A stretch of DNA of 64,000 nucleotides from Sphingomonas chungangi (lineage in GTDB: Bacteria > Pseudomonadota > Alphaproteobacteria > Sphingomonadales > Sphingomonadaceae): positions 248,001 through 312,000 of the forward strand of contig NZ_JACEIB010000001.1 of assembly GCF_013778325.1 (NCBI RefSeq). Reading direction: 5' to 3'. Positions 46,427-55,116 of the stretch are shown here, in pieces (positions within the stretch are counted from its first letter, which is position 1; every line of letters begins with the position of its first letter). The notes beneath the pieces are model-generated. The model saw nothing but the letters and a program-made list of their open reading frames with translations. It was not told the origin of the DNA and ran no database searches. Position numbers and translations under genes: made by a program.

Positions 46427-47314
46427 TTAGTTATATTTTGGCTTCATCTCGACGCGCCCAGCAAAGGCGTCGTCGAGCATCTTCGCGAGCCGCACCCCGC
46501 CCTTCAGCACCTGCTGACGCACTACTGGCACCAACTGCTCGATCGTCGCCTCGTCATAGCCCGCGTCGGCCGGTGATGTCGCCGGGCAGGCTGGAGCACG
46601 GGTGGCGAGCGGATAGACGGCGTCGTGCGACAATTCCCAGCTCTCCCTTGCCCAGTCAGTGACGCTGCCCTGTGCCATCGCCGCGCGCCCTTCCGGCGTC
46701 GTCCCCTGCAGCAGGCCCGTCGCGCCGCCCGGTGGCGTCGAGATCGCGCGATCGGCGAGCAGGCCGTCCCATACCGAATGCAGGTTGGTGTGCGGGATAG
46801 CGCCGTAATGGACCTTCAACCTGTTGCCGCCCTGATCCCCATCGCGTTCCGAAGCGTGCAACGGCTGGTGCAGGTCGCCGACGAAATGGACGAGGAACAC
46901 CAAGGCCATCAACCGCTCGCGCGGGTTGAGCTTTTTGTCCGCCAGCAGCCGCTGGTTGCGCTCGATCTGGCTGATCACGCAATTGCCGCCCGCGCACGGC
47001 CCCTTCGGATCGAACGGCTTGCACACGTCGATATCGACGAAGTGCCAGTTGTAGGCATAGCTGAACCGGTCGCCGAGCTGCTTCACGCAATCCGGCCAGA
47101 CCGAGGCCTGCTCGATCGTGCGCGCCGGGCAGGTCGGGGTGTCGAGCAGTTTCGACTGGCGGAGCAGCCGGTCGATCCCGGCGCGGGTCTGCGGGGAGAC
47201 CTCTCTGTACGCGATCGCGGCGATGGTCTGGTGGCCATACTCCCACCAAGCGGCGGCCGGCGATGCGGACAGGAACAGGGCGGCGATCGCGGAGAGCAAC
47301 AGGCGGATACGCAT
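46427..47314 (-). CDS. S1/P1-type nuclease
   Basis: Secreted zinc nuclease family, 295 residues from ATG 47314. Signal peptidase cleavage after AAA leaves Trp at the mature N-terminus (WWEYGHQTIAAIAY), which in P1 nuclease coordinates zinc; further histidines and aspartates follow in NWHFVDID, LVHFVGDLHQPLHA and HSVWD. It therefore likely degrades single-stranded nucleic acid in the periplasm or outside. Some members are phospholipase-like; sequence alone cannot separate these. Convergent with pal. Confidence 0.9.
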   Translation of the reverse strand: MRIRLLLSAIAALFLSASPAAAWWEYGHQTIAAIAYREVSPQTRAGIDRLLRQSKLLDTPTCPARTIEQASVWPDCVKQLGDRFSYAYNWHFVDIDVCKPFDPKGPCAGGNCVISQIERNQRLLADKKLNPRERLMALVFLVHFVGDLHQPLHASERDGDQGGNRLKVHYGAIPHTNLHSVWDGLLADRAISTPPGGATGLLQGTTPEGRAAMAQGSVTDWARESWELSHDAVYPLATRAPACPATSPADAGYDEATIEQLVPVVRQQVLKGGVRLAKMLDDAFAGRVEMKPKYN

Positions 47315-47333
47315 CTTGATCAAATCCCGATGA

Positions 47334-47417
47334 CCGTTCGTGCTGAGCGAAGTCAAAGCACGGGCCACGGGCGATGCGCTCGACAGCCCGTCCTTCGACT
47401 TCGCTCAGCACGAACGG
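47334..47417. repeat. REP-type paired palindrome, copy 5
   Basis: CCGTTCG (47334) and CGAACGG (ending 47417) flank two inverted units with GCTGAGCGAAGTCAAAGCAC and CCTTCGACTTCGCTCAGCAC; both arms share the ACTTCGCTCA variant core. It occupies the region upstream of the nuclease gene, 19 bases from its ATG. Confidence 0.8.
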
Positions 47418-47474
47418 AGTATATGGGGCGCCCTTAGCGGCTTAGCGGCCCAGAACGATTGCAGAGCCGCAAAA

Positions 47475-48395
47475 TCATCCCTCGTCGCCGAAGATCGCGA
47501 TCTGTGCCTCAAGATCGTGGCTTACCCGCCCGCGATACATGCCCGGCGTGTTGAACGCCCAGCGCGCGTCGCCCTCAGGCGTCACGGCGATGAAGCCGCC
47601 CTTCCCGCCGATCCGGCCGAGTTCCGCGATCAGATCCTGCTCGACAATGGAGAGTTCATCGCCGCACAGCCTGAGTCGCGCGCACAGTTCGTGGGCGAGG
47701 CCGAGCCGGATGAAATGCTCGCCCGATCCGGTGCAGCTGATCGCGGCGGCGCGGTCGTCGGCATAGGTGCCGGCGCCGATCAGCGGCGAATCGCCGATCC
47801 GGCCCCAGCGCTTGGCGGTGAGCCCGCCGGTCGAGGTGGCGGCGGCGACGTGGCCGGCCTCGTCCACCGCGACCGCGCCGACCGTGCCGTACTTCATCCC
47901 CGAATCGAACGCGCCCTCGGGCCGCGCCTTCATCTCGTCGAGCTGGCGGCGGCGTTCGGGGATCGCGAACCAGGCCTGATCCGCCTGCTCCAGCCCGTGC
48001 TCCTTCGAGAAGGCGTCGGCGCCGGCGGCCGAGAGCAGGACGTGCGCGCTGTTCGCCATCACCTCGCGGGCGAGGCTGACCGGGTGGCGCGTCGCGGTGA
48101 CGCCCGCCACCGCACCGGCATTGCGGTCGCGGCCGTCCATGATCGCGGCGTCGCACTCGATCCGCCCGTCCCAGGTGAAGACCGATCCCCGGCCGGCGTT
48201 GAAGGCGGGATCGTCCTCCAGCACCTTCACCGCCGCCTCGACGGCATCGAGCGCCGATCCGCCGTCGCGCAGGATCGCGGCGCCGGCCTCCAGCGCGGCC
48301 GACAGGCCCGCGCGTCCGGCCGCGTCGTCGGCCTCCGCCAGTTGGCCGCGCCGCATCGATCCCGCGCCGCCATGGATCATCAGGGTCCAGCCCAC
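47475..48395 (-). CDS. iaaA: isoaspartyl peptidase / type III L-asparaginase (Ntn-hydrolase)
   Basis: Plant-type asparaginase of 306 residues that hydrolyses isoaspartyl dipeptides and asparagine. The Ntn catalytic Thr is T171 in KYGTVGAVAVD, where autocleavage generates alpha and beta subunits. GRIGDSPLIGAGTYAD and SCTGSGEHFIR in the beta part are conserved substrate segments. No signal peptide. The gene is divergent from ispG with an 81-bp gap. Confidence 0.93.
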   Translation of the reverse strand: MGWTLMIHGGAGSMRRGQLAEADDAAGRAGLSAALEAGAAILRDGGSALDAVEAAVKVLEDDPAFNAGRGSVFTWDGRIECDAAIMDGRDRNAGAVAGVTATRHPVSLAREVMANSAHVLLSAAGADAFSKEHGLEQADQAWFAIPERRRQLDEMKARPEGAFDSGMKYGTVGAVAVDEAGHVAAATSTGGLTAKRWGRIGDSPLIGAGTYADDRAAAISCTGSGEHFIRLGLAHELCARLRLCGDELSIVEQDLIAELGRIGGKGGFIAVTPEGDARWAFNTPGMYRGRVSHDLEAQIAIFGDEG

Positions 48396-48476
48396 AGAAA
48401 CTCCTTCGCCCGTAGCGCTTACTTTTGCCGCACCGAGCGCCTATAGAAGCCCTCGGCAACAACCGCGAGTATCCTC

Positions 48477-49607
48477 ATGTCCGTTCGTCCGTGGCGCGAT
48501 ATCCATCGGCGCCAGAGCCGCCAGATCATGGTCGGCAACGTGCCCGTCGGCGGCGACGCCCCCGTCACCGTCCAGACGATGACCAACACGCTCACCTCCG
48601 ACGCCAAGGCGACGATCGACCAGATCCGCCGCTGCGAGGAGGCCGGCGCCGACATCATCCGCGTCTCCTGCCCCGACGAGGAATCGACGGCGGCCCTGAA
48701 GCAGATCGTCCGCGCCGCGCGCGTGCCGATCGTCGCGGACATCCATTTCCACTACAAGCGCGCGCTCGAAGCCGCCGACGCCGGTGCCGCCTGCCTGCGC
48801 ATCAACCCCGGCAATATCGGCTCGTCGGCCCGCGTGCAGGAGGTGGTGAACGCCGCCAAGGCCAACAATTGCGCGATCCGCATCGGTGTCAACGCCGGCA
48901 GCCTCGAGAAGGATCTGCTCGAGAAATATGGCGAGCCCTGCCCCGAGGCGCTGGTCGAAAGCGCGCTCGATCATATCAAGCTGCTGCAGGACGCCGATTT
49001 CCACGAATACAAGGTCGCGGTGAAAGCGTCGGACGTGTTCCTCGCCGTCGCCGCCTACCAGCAACTCGCCGAGGCGGTGGACTGCCCGCTGCACCTCGGC
49101 ATCACCGAGGCCGGCGGCCTGATCGGCGGCACGGTGAAGTCGGCGATCGGCATGGGCTCCTTGCTCTGGTACGGCATCGGCGACACGATCCGCGTCTCGC
49201 TCTCGGCCGAGCCCGAGGAGGAAGTGCGCGTCGGCTACGAGATCCTGAAGAGCCTCGGCATCCGCACGCGCGGCGTGCGCGTCGTCTCCTGCCCGTCCTG
49301 CGCGCGACAGGGTTTCGACGTGATCCGCACGGTCGAGAAGCTGGAGGAGCGCCTGAAGCACATCTCCACCCCGCTCTCGCTCTCGGTGCTGGGCTGCGTC
49401 GTCAACGGCCCCGGCGAGGCGCGCGAGACCGACATCGGCGTCACCGGCGGCGGCAACGGCAAGCACATGATCTACCTTTCGGGCTTGACCGACCACACGA
49501 TCGCCAACGAGGACATGATCGATCACGTCGTGAAGCTGGTCGAGGCCAAGGCGGCCGAGATCGAGGCGCACAAGGCGGCGGCGGAACAGGCGGTCGCGGC
49601 CGAGTGA
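48477..49607 (+). CDS. ispG: 4-hydroxy-3-methylbut-2-en-1-yl diphosphate synthase
   Basis: [4Fe-4S] enzyme of the MEP isoprenoid pathway (MEcPP to HMBPP). The 376-residue protein starts with [23 protein letters not shown] and has the TIM-barrel body plus cluster-binding Cys in [13 protein letters not shown] and [15 protein letters not shown]. Monodomain length as in most Proteobacteria. A small ExbD-like gene overlaps its stop by four bases. Confidence 0.97.
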   Translation: MSVRPWRDIHRRQSRQIMVGNVPVGGDAPVTVQTMTNTLTSDAKATIDQIRRCEEAGADIIRVSCPDEESTAALKQIVRAARVPIVADIHFHYKRALEAADAGAACLRINPGNIGSSARVQEVVNAAKANNCAIRIGVNAGSLEKDLLEKYGEPCPEALVESALDHIKLLQDADFHEYKVAVKASDVFLAVAAYQQLAEAVDCPLHLGITEAGGLIGGTVKSAIGMGSLLWYGIGDTIRVSLSAEPEEEVRVGYEILKSLGIRTRGVRVVSCPSCARQGFDVIRTVEKLEERLKHISTPLSLSVLGCVVNGPGEARETDIGVTGGGNGKHMIYLSGLTDHTIANEDMIDHVVKLVEAKAAEIEAHKAAAEQAVAAE

Positions 49608-49924
49608 TTTCGCTTCTGCTGGGGTTGGCGGTGGCCGGTCCGGCCTTGTCAGACGCCGCCGCCCACCAGACCGTGTATCTGAGCTGGGACGCCGAGGCCA
49701 AGGCCTGCCACGCCCGCGTCGGCAGCATCGAGATCGGCGATCCCACCACGGACGATGGCGAGGCGGCGCTGAACGCCGCGCTTTCGGACAGGCAGCGCGC
49801 CGTCCAGCTGCAGGGGCTGAGCAACGCCGTCCCCTACACCTGCGTCGACAGCGTGCTTTCGACGCTGCGCAAGTCCGGCCACACGATCAAGGTCGGCTTC
49901 CTGTCGGAGCCTGCCGGGCGCTAG
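49604..49924 (+). CDS. ExbD/TolR-like periplasmic domain protein without a membrane helix
   Basis: A 106-residue product starting at GTG 49604 that overlaps the ispG stop. It has a short hydrophobic start (about 2-15, signal-like, [15 protein letters not shown]) and then an ExbD-periplasmic-type domain: [62 protein letters not shown]. Two Cys (about residues 36 and 78) may be linked. No transmembrane anchor of full ExbD and no partner ExbB nearby. Family assignment is by pattern, not certain. Confidence 0.65.
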   Translation: MISLLLGLAVAGPALSDAAAHQTVYLSWDAEAKACHARVGSIEIGDPTTDDGEAALNAALSDRQRAVQLQGLSNAVPYTCVDSVLSTLRKSGHTIKVGFLSEPAGR

Positions 49925-50222
49925 GGCGGTGGCGAAATATCGCCACGGCTCTGCGGATGATCGTTTTCGACGGCGTCCTTTGGATATGGGATTCGCAGTC
50001 TGCCTTGCCGCGAAGGATCACAGCCGCTGTCGGCCGGCGCGCGCGCCGATCGACGACGACATGGCCGGCCATGGCGGGGACTGCGCCGTCGCCGCGCCCG
50101 TGCTGGACGATCGGTTCGACGTCGACGCGGCGGATTCGCTCAGCCCGATCGAACAGGACGAGAAGGCGATAACAATCGTCATCGTCGCGACGTAAGACTC
50201 CCCCCGACAACGGGAGAGACTC
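49925..50222. other. 298-bp intergenic region upstream of the PEP-mutase-like gene
   Basis: No gene is convincing here. An in-frame stretch from GTG 49929 to 50195 (88 codons, or from ATG 49986) has GC-rich third positions in its second half, but its product (CLAAKDHSRCRPARAPIDDDMAG...) matches nothing I recognise and lacks a ribosome site. GGGAGA at 50212-50217 serves the following gene. Confidence 0.4.
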
Positions 50223-50975
50223 ATGCCGACCGTCGCCGAGACGCGCGCCGCCTTCCGCGCGCTGCACCAACAGGGCTTCTTCATCATCCCCAATGCGTGG
50301 GACGGCGGCAGCGCCGTCCGCCTCGCCCGGCTGGGCTTCAAGGCGATCGCCTCGACTAGCGCAGGCGCTGCCTGGGCGGAGGGGCGGCAGGATGGCGAGC
50401 TGAGCCTTGAAGACGTCCTCGCCCACCTGCGCATGCTCGTCGGCGCGACCGATCTGCCGGTCAACGCCGACTTCGAGAACGGCTTTGCCGACGATCCCGA
50501 TGCGGTGGCGCGCAACGTCGCGCTGGCGGTGGACACCGGGGTGGCCGGCGTGTCGATCGAGGATTGGTCGGGCCACCACATGTATGATCTGGCGCATGCG
50601 GTCGATCGCATCGCGGCGGCGCGCGCGGCGATCGATGCCGTCGATCCGGCAGTGATGCTGATCGGCCGCAACGAGAATTTCCGGGTGCCGGAGATGAGCG
50701 CCGCCGACAGCATCGCGCGCGCCGTAGCCTATGCGGAAGCCGGGGCGGACTGCCTGTTCGTGCCCTTCATCCTCGATCCCGGTGCGGTGGCGGAGCTGGT
50801 CGCTGCGGTGGCGCCCAAACCGGTCAACGTCGTGATCCACGACTACGATGCGAGCGTCGCCGAGTTCGCCCGGATCGGGGTGCGCCGGTGCAGCGTCGGC
50901 GGCAGCCTGGCCGGGATCGTCTGGGAGGCGTTCGACGCGGCGGCGGCTCGGCTCAAGGTTTGCGAGCCGGCCTAG
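50223..50975 (+). CDS. isocitrate lyase/PEP mutase family protein
   Basis: A 250-residue TIM-barrel enzyme of the ICL/PEP-mutase superfamily, the small oxaloacetate-decarboxylase/phosphonopyruvate-type branch: IPNAWDGGSAVRLARLGFKAIASTSAGAAWAEG, VNADFENGFADDP, GVSIEDWSG, IGRNENF. The Mg-binding Asp/Glu residues are present, but the ICL catalytic Cys of KRCGH is absent, so isocitrate lyase activity is unlikely. Substrate unknown. It converges on the envC-like gene with stops overlapping. Confidence 0.88.
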   Translation: MPTVAETRAAFRALHQQGFFIIPNAWDGGSAVRLARLGFKAIASTSAGAAWAEGRQDGELSLEDVLAHLRMLVGATDLPVNADFENGFADDPDAVARNVALAVDTGVAGVSIEDWSGHHMYDLAHAVDRIAAARAAIDAVDPAVMLIGRNENFRVPEMSAADSIARAVAYAEAGADCLFVPFILDPGAVAELVAAVAPKPVNVVIHDYDASVAEFARIGVRRCSVGGSLAGIVWEAFDAAAARLKVCEPA

Positions 50976-52235
50976 CCGGCCTGCGCCATCGCGACGATGT
51001 CGATCGGGCGGTTGCCATGCCTCAGCTCGGCGGTGACCCGTGCGTTTCGCGAAGCTCCGCCGCTGCCGATCGCGTCGCCCTGCGCGACATGCTGGCCGGC
51101 TCTCACGGCGATGCTGGCGAGGCCGGTCAGCGTCGTCGTCCAGCCGCCGCCATGGTCGATGATCACGACCTGCCCGTAACTGCGGAACGGCTTGGCGTAG
51201 ACGATCGTGCCGGCGGCGGGGGCCACGATATCGGCGCCCGGCTGCGGCGCGACGGTCAGCCCGCGCGAGCGTACGCCGGCGGGCGAGACCTCGCCGTAGC
51301 CGGTCTCGACCCTGCCGGGGGTCGGCAGACGGTAGCGCGATGCGCGGCCGCTCGCCGGCATCGCGTCGCCCGCGCCGGCAGGGCGCATGTCCGGCCCGGC
51401 CAGGCGCTCCAGCCGGGCGCGGATGTCGCCGGCATCCTCGGCGCTCTGCATCCGGTCGGCGGCGTCGCGCGCCTCCTCGCCGAGGCCGAGCGCGCGCTGC
51501 TGCTCGTCGGCCGCCTGCTCGGCGAGGCGCTGGGACTTGCGGATCGCAGTCTGTTCGAGGCTCGCGAGCTCTCGCTGGCGCTGGGCGAGCAGCTTCTGGC
51601 TGGCTCCGAGCGCCGCGATCGCGCGCTCGGCATCGGTGCGCAGCTGGGTCTGCTTGTCGAGATCGGCGCGCAGGCCGGCGGTGCGAGCCTGGATCACCGG
51701 CAGCGTGTCGGCGAGCAGCAGGCGGACGTGGACGATGTCTTCGATCGATCCGGGCTGGGCGATCGCCAGTGCCGGGGGCCGCCGCGCCATCGTCTGGAGC
51801 GCGGCGGTGAGGTGCAGGATCGGCCCCTGCCTGTCAGCGATCTTCCGCCGCGCGATCTGCTGGAGGGAGGCGATCAGCTGGATCCGCGCCTGCGCGGCGG
51901 CGATGTCGGACTGGGCGGCCTGCACCTGCAATTGGAGCGCCTGCGCCTGCGCGCGCGCGGTCGGCCTGGTTGTCGGCGTCCTCGGCCGCCTGGTTGAGCG
52001 CCGCGGCGCGCGCCTCGGCATCGGCGGCCGCCTGTTTGGCCGCGACCAGTGCGACCTTGGCATCGTCGAGGCCGGGCGCCTGCGCGGGGGCGGGGGCGGT
52101 AAGCAGCAATGCGAGAGCCAGCCATGCACCGTTCGTCCTGAGCCTGTCGAAGGACGTGCCCTGGACGAAACCGCCGACAGCACGTCCTTCGACTTCGCTC
52201 AGGACGAACGGATGAGGGGGGCGCTGGAAGTCCAT
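50972..52235 (-). pseudogene. envC: EnvC-like murein hydrolase activator, frameshifted and with a REP insertion
   Basis: A coiled-coil plus degenerate LytM gene in the position where alphaproteobacteria carry an envC-like activator after rlmH. The start is ATG 52235 (overlapping the rlmH stop), but codons 11-41 translate a REP element, after which the signal-peptide core WLALALLLTAPAPAQA appears. Near 51950-51962 the reading frame changes: QADRARA in one frame continues only if the frame is shifted into AQAQALQLQVQ, where a CG-dinucleotide run lies. The C-terminal LytM domain (GLTVAPQPGADIVAPAAG, FRSYGQVVIIDHGGGW) lacks zinc ligands, as EnvC proteins do. Confidence 0.75.
52129..52211. repeat. 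REP-type paired palindrome, copy 6, inside the envC-like gene
   Basis: CCGTTCG (52129) to CGAACGG (ending 52211), with units GTCCTGAGCCTGTCGAAGGAC and GTCCTTCGACTTCGCTCAGGAC. It sits between the initiator ATG and the signal-peptide core of the envC-like gene, on its coding strand translated as SFDRLRTNG and FVLSEVEGR. Its first unit matches the second unit of copy 1 almost perfectly. Confidence 0.85.
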
Positions 52236-52657
52236 CACCCCTCGCGATGATAGGGATGACCGGCGAGGATGCTGGTCGCACGCCAGAGCTGTTCGGCGAG
52301 CATCGCGCGCGCCATCAGGTGCGGCCAGGTCGCCTTGCCGAAGGCGAGCAGCAGGTCGGCCTGGTCACGCGTCACCGCCTCATGGCCGTCCGCAGCGCCG
52401 AGCAGGAAGCGCGCCTCGCGCACGCCGTCGTCGCGCCAGCGGCCGAGGATCATAGCCAGTTCGCGAGAGGGCAGGTCGCGCCCGGTCTCGTCCAGCACCA
52501 CCGTACGGGTGGCGGGCGCCATCTCAGGCACCCGCCCGCCGGTATCGGGCAACTCGCTGACCTTGGTCGGCCAGTTCACGCGCTTCAGGTACCGCTCCAC
52601 CAGATCGGCCTCGGGTCCGCGCCCGATCCGCCCGCGGGCGACGATGTGGAGCAGCAA
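52235..52657 (-). CDS. rlmH: 23S rRNA pseudouridine-1915 N3-methyltransferase RlmH
   Basis: SPOUT-class methyltransferase, 140 residues from TTG 52657. LLHIVARGRIGRGPEADLVERYLKR is the RlmH start; LLGAADGHEA and KATWPHLMARAMLAEQLWRATSILAGHPYHREG form the SAM-binding knot and C-terminus. Slightly shorter than the 155-residue E. coli enzyme but complete. TTG is the only start that fits the conserved N-terminus. It follows rsfS by 20 bp and overlaps the envC-like start. Confidence 0.93.
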   Translation of the reverse strand: MLLHIVARGRIGRGPEADLVERYLKRVNWPTKVSELPDTGGRVPEMAPATRTVVLDETGRDLPSRELAMILGRWRDDGVREARFLLGAADGHEAVTRDQADLLLAFGKATWPHLMARAMLAEQLWRATSILAGHPYHREG

Positions 52658-52677
52658 TCCGTCCCCCGCGCGGCCGG

Positions 52678-53079
52678 TCAGGCGCCGGGCGGCGCGGGCG
52701 GGTTGGAGGGCGATGCGGTCGCGGCGCTCTCGTCGCCGAACGCCCACATCCGCTCCAGATTGTAGAAGCTGCGGACTTCCGGGCGGAACAGGTGGACGAT
52801 CACGTCGCCTGCGTCGATCAGCACCCAGTCGGCGGCGGCGAGGCCTTCCATCTTGGGGCCCTGGCCGGTCTGCGCCTTGACCTTCTCGGCCAGCTTGGAC
52901 GCCATCGAGGAGACCTGGCGGCTCGAGCGGCCCGACGCGATCACCATGTAATCGGCGATGGTCGACTTGCCGGCGAGCGGAATCGAGACGGTCTCGACCG
53001 CCTGATCGTCATCCAGCGACTGCAGGATGGTGGCATGAAGCGCCTGGGCTTCGGCAGAGGCAGCGGGGCCACCCGTCAT
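52678..53079 (-). CDS. rsfS: ribosomal silencing factor RsfS
   Basis: Binds L14 and blocks subunit joining under starvation. From ATG 53079 it has 133 residues, with LDDDQAVETVSIPLAGKSTIADYMVIASGRSSRQV, WVLIDAGDVIVHLFRPEVRSFYNLERMW, the conserved RsfS core and C-terminus; a short polar tail follows. Its ATG overlaps the nadD stop (ATGA), a coupling repeated through this operon. Confidence 0.94.
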   Translation of the reverse strand: MTGGPAASAEAQALHATILQSLDDDQAVETVSIPLAGKSTIADYMVIASGRSSRQVSSMASKLAEKVKAQTGQGPKMEGLAAADWVLIDAGDVIVHLFRPEVRSFYNLERMWAFGDESAATASPSNPPAPPGA

Positions 53080-53747
53080 GGAGCGGGCGGCGGCGGTAGG
53101 GGAAGGCAAGTATCCTCCGGGGGAACGGGCCGGCGCGTCACGCGGTCGCGCAGGGCCCTGGGGTGTCGGCGGCGATGCCAATCGGGATCGGCAGCCCGCC
53201 GGGCGGTGGCTGAAGTCGAATCGGGTACCGTGTGCAGCAGCACGAGCGCCGGCAAACTCCATCGCGTCCACCGTCTCGCGGTGCCGGGGGGATGGCCGTA
53301 ACGGCCGAGCCAGCCCATCGCCACCGCGGATCGGGCGGATGCATCATATCCCGGTCGCGCGATCACGGCAATGGGAAGGGTGCGAGCAATCTGCCGCCAC
53401 CGCTGCCAGCGATGGAATTGCGCGAGATTGTCCGCGCCCATCAACCAGATGAAGCGGTTGTGCGGGAAATGCCCGACCAGCTTGTGCAGCGTGTCGGCGG
53501 TGAAGCGGGTGCGCAGCGTCGTCTCGATCGCGGTGGGGACGATGGGCGCGTGGCGCGCCACGCGTTCTGCCGAGGCGAGCCGCGCGGAGAGTGGCGCCAT
53601 TCCCTTCGCAGATTTGAGCGGGTTGCCGGGCGAGACCAGCCACCATACCTCGTCCAGCCCGAGCGCCTCCAGCGCGAACAGACTGATCCGGCGATGTCCC
53701 TCATGCGCCGGGTTGAACGATCCGCCGAGCAGGCCGATGCGCTTCAA
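53076..53747 (-). CDS. nadD: nicotinate-nucleotide adenylyltransferase
   Basis: NaMN to NaAD in NAD biosynthesis, 223 residues from TTG 53747. RIGLLGGSFNPAHEGHRRIS carries the GxFxPxHxGH nucleotidyltransferase motif; WWLVSPGNPLK, FIWLMGADNLAQFHRW and PDSTSATARRAA (the ISSTxxR equivalent) follow. The C-terminus runs on for about 35 residues, ending in a Pro-rich PLPPPPAP tail beyond the usual family end. TTG overlaps the proA stop (TTGA). Confidence 0.93.
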   Translation of the reverse strand: MKRIGLLGGSFNPAHEGHRRISLFALEALGLDEVWWLVSPGNPLKSAKGMAPLSARLASAERVARHAPIVPTAIETTLRTRFTADTLHKLVGHFPHNRFIWLMGADNLAQFHRWQRWRQIARTLPIAVIARPGYDASARSAVAMGWLGRYGHPPGTARRWTRWSLPALVLLHTVPDSTSATARRAADPDWHRRRHPRALRDRVTRRPVPPEDTCLPLPPPPAP

Positions 53748-55021
53748 GGCCGGATCTGGCCCGTCCCCAGCACCTGCCATTTGTAGGTGGTGAGGCCTTC
53801 GAGCGCGACTGGGCCACGGGCGTGAAGCCGGCCGGTGGAGATACCGATCTCGGCGCCGAGACCGAACTCGCCGCCGTCGGCGAACTGGGTGGAGGCGTTC
53901 CACATCACGATCGCCGAATCGACCTCGCCGAGGAAGCGCGCCGCGGCGGCCTCGTCCTCGGCGATGATCGCGTCGGTATGGTGCGAGGCGTGGGCGGCGA
54001 TGTGGGCGATCGCGCCGTCCACGCCGCCGACGATTCGGACTGAACAGATTGCGTCGAGATATTCCGTGTCCCAATCTTCGTCGCTCGCCGCCGTGATGCG
54101 GGGATCGAGTACCTGTGCCTCCGCATCGCCCCGAAGGACGCAGCCGGCGTCGGCCAGCGCGGCGACCAGCGCCGCGCCATGCGGATAGGTCCGATCGATC
54201 AGCAAAGTCTCGGTCGCGCCGCAGACGCCGGTCCGGCGCAGCTTGGCGTTGACCACGATCGCTTCCGCCATGCTTTTGTCGGCGGAGGCATGGACGAAGC
54301 TGTGGTTGATCCCGTCGAGATGGGCGAGCACCGGCACCCGCGCCTCGTCCTGCACGCGCGCGACGAGGCCCTTGCCCCCGCGCGGCACGATGATGTCGAC
54401 CAGACCCTGCGCGCGCAGCAGCGCGCCCACCGCCGCGCGATCGGTGGTCGGGATCATCTGCACGGCGTCGCGCGGCAGGCCGGCGCCCTCGATCCCGTCG
54501 GCGAGCGCGGCGTGGATCGCGGCGTTGCTCGCGCGCGCTTCCGATCCGCCACGCAGGACCGCGGCATTGCCCGCCATCAGCGCCAGCGCGCCGGCGTCCG
54601 CCGTGACGTTGGGGCGGCTCTCGTAGATGATGCCGACGACGCCCAGCGGCACGCGCACGCGGCGCAGGACAAGGCCGTTAGGCCGCGTCCGCTCGTCGAC
54701 GAGGCCGCCGACCGGATCGTCGAGCCCTGCCACGGCCTCCAGAGCCGACGCGACGCCTTCGAGGCGCTCTTCGTCCAGCTGCAGACGGTCCTTCATCGCC
54801 GCCGTCATGCCGGAGGCATCGGCGCGGGCCATGTCGGCGGCATTGGCGGACAGGATCGGGGCCGAGCGCTCGCGCAGCAGCGCGGCGCTGCCGCGCAGCG
54901 CCTCGGCCTTGCGGGCGGTCGGCGCGCCGGCCAGCACCCGCGCGGCGTCGCGTGCGCGGCGACCCATGTCGCCGATCAGCGCGTCGGCGTCCTGCTCGGT
55001 GAGGGGGAGCGGCATGTCCAT
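53744..55021 (-). CDS. proA: gamma-glutamyl phosphate reductase
   Basis: NADPH-dependent reduction of gamma-glutamyl phosphate in proline synthesis. The 425-residue aldehyde-dehydrogenase-fold protein has VPLGVVGIIYESRPNVTADAGALALMAGNA, IIVPRGGKGLV and the catalytic Cys in RRTGVCGATE. The proB partner is not in the window. It is first gene of proA-nadD-rsfS-rlmH-envC. ATG 55015 is an alternative start. Confidence 0.95.
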   Translation of the reverse strand: MDMPLPLTEQDADALIGDMGRRARDAARVLAGAPTARKAEALRGSAALLRERSAPILSANAADMARADASGMTAAMKDRLQLDEERLEGVASALEAVAGLDDPVGGLVDERTRPNGLVLRRVRVPLGVVGIIYESRPNVTADAGALALMAGNAAVLRGGSEARASNAAIHAALADGIEGAGLPRDAVQMIPTTDRAAVGALLRAQGLVDIIVPRGGKGLVARVQDEARVPVLAHLDGINHSFVHASADKSMAEAIVVNAKLRRTGVCGATETLLIDRTYPHGAALVAALADAGCVLRGDAEAQVLDPRITAASDEDWDTEYLDAICSVRIVGGVDGAIAHIAAHASHHTDAIIAEDEAAAARFLGEVDSAIVMWNASTQFADGGEFGLGAEIGISTGRLHARGPVALEGLTTYKWQVLGTGQIRP

Positions 55022-55116
55022 GGTCCGCGCGTAGCAGGAATCACGCGCGCCGGCACCCTCTCGACCCCTGCGCCGCGACGTGTATTATCTTGCTGCACCA
55101 CAACGAGGGGTTGGTC

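Noticed and set aside
49929-50195. Possible 88-residue gene
   Set aside because: No ribosome site, no recognisable domain and several overlapping frames of similar quality; recorded only as intergenic content.
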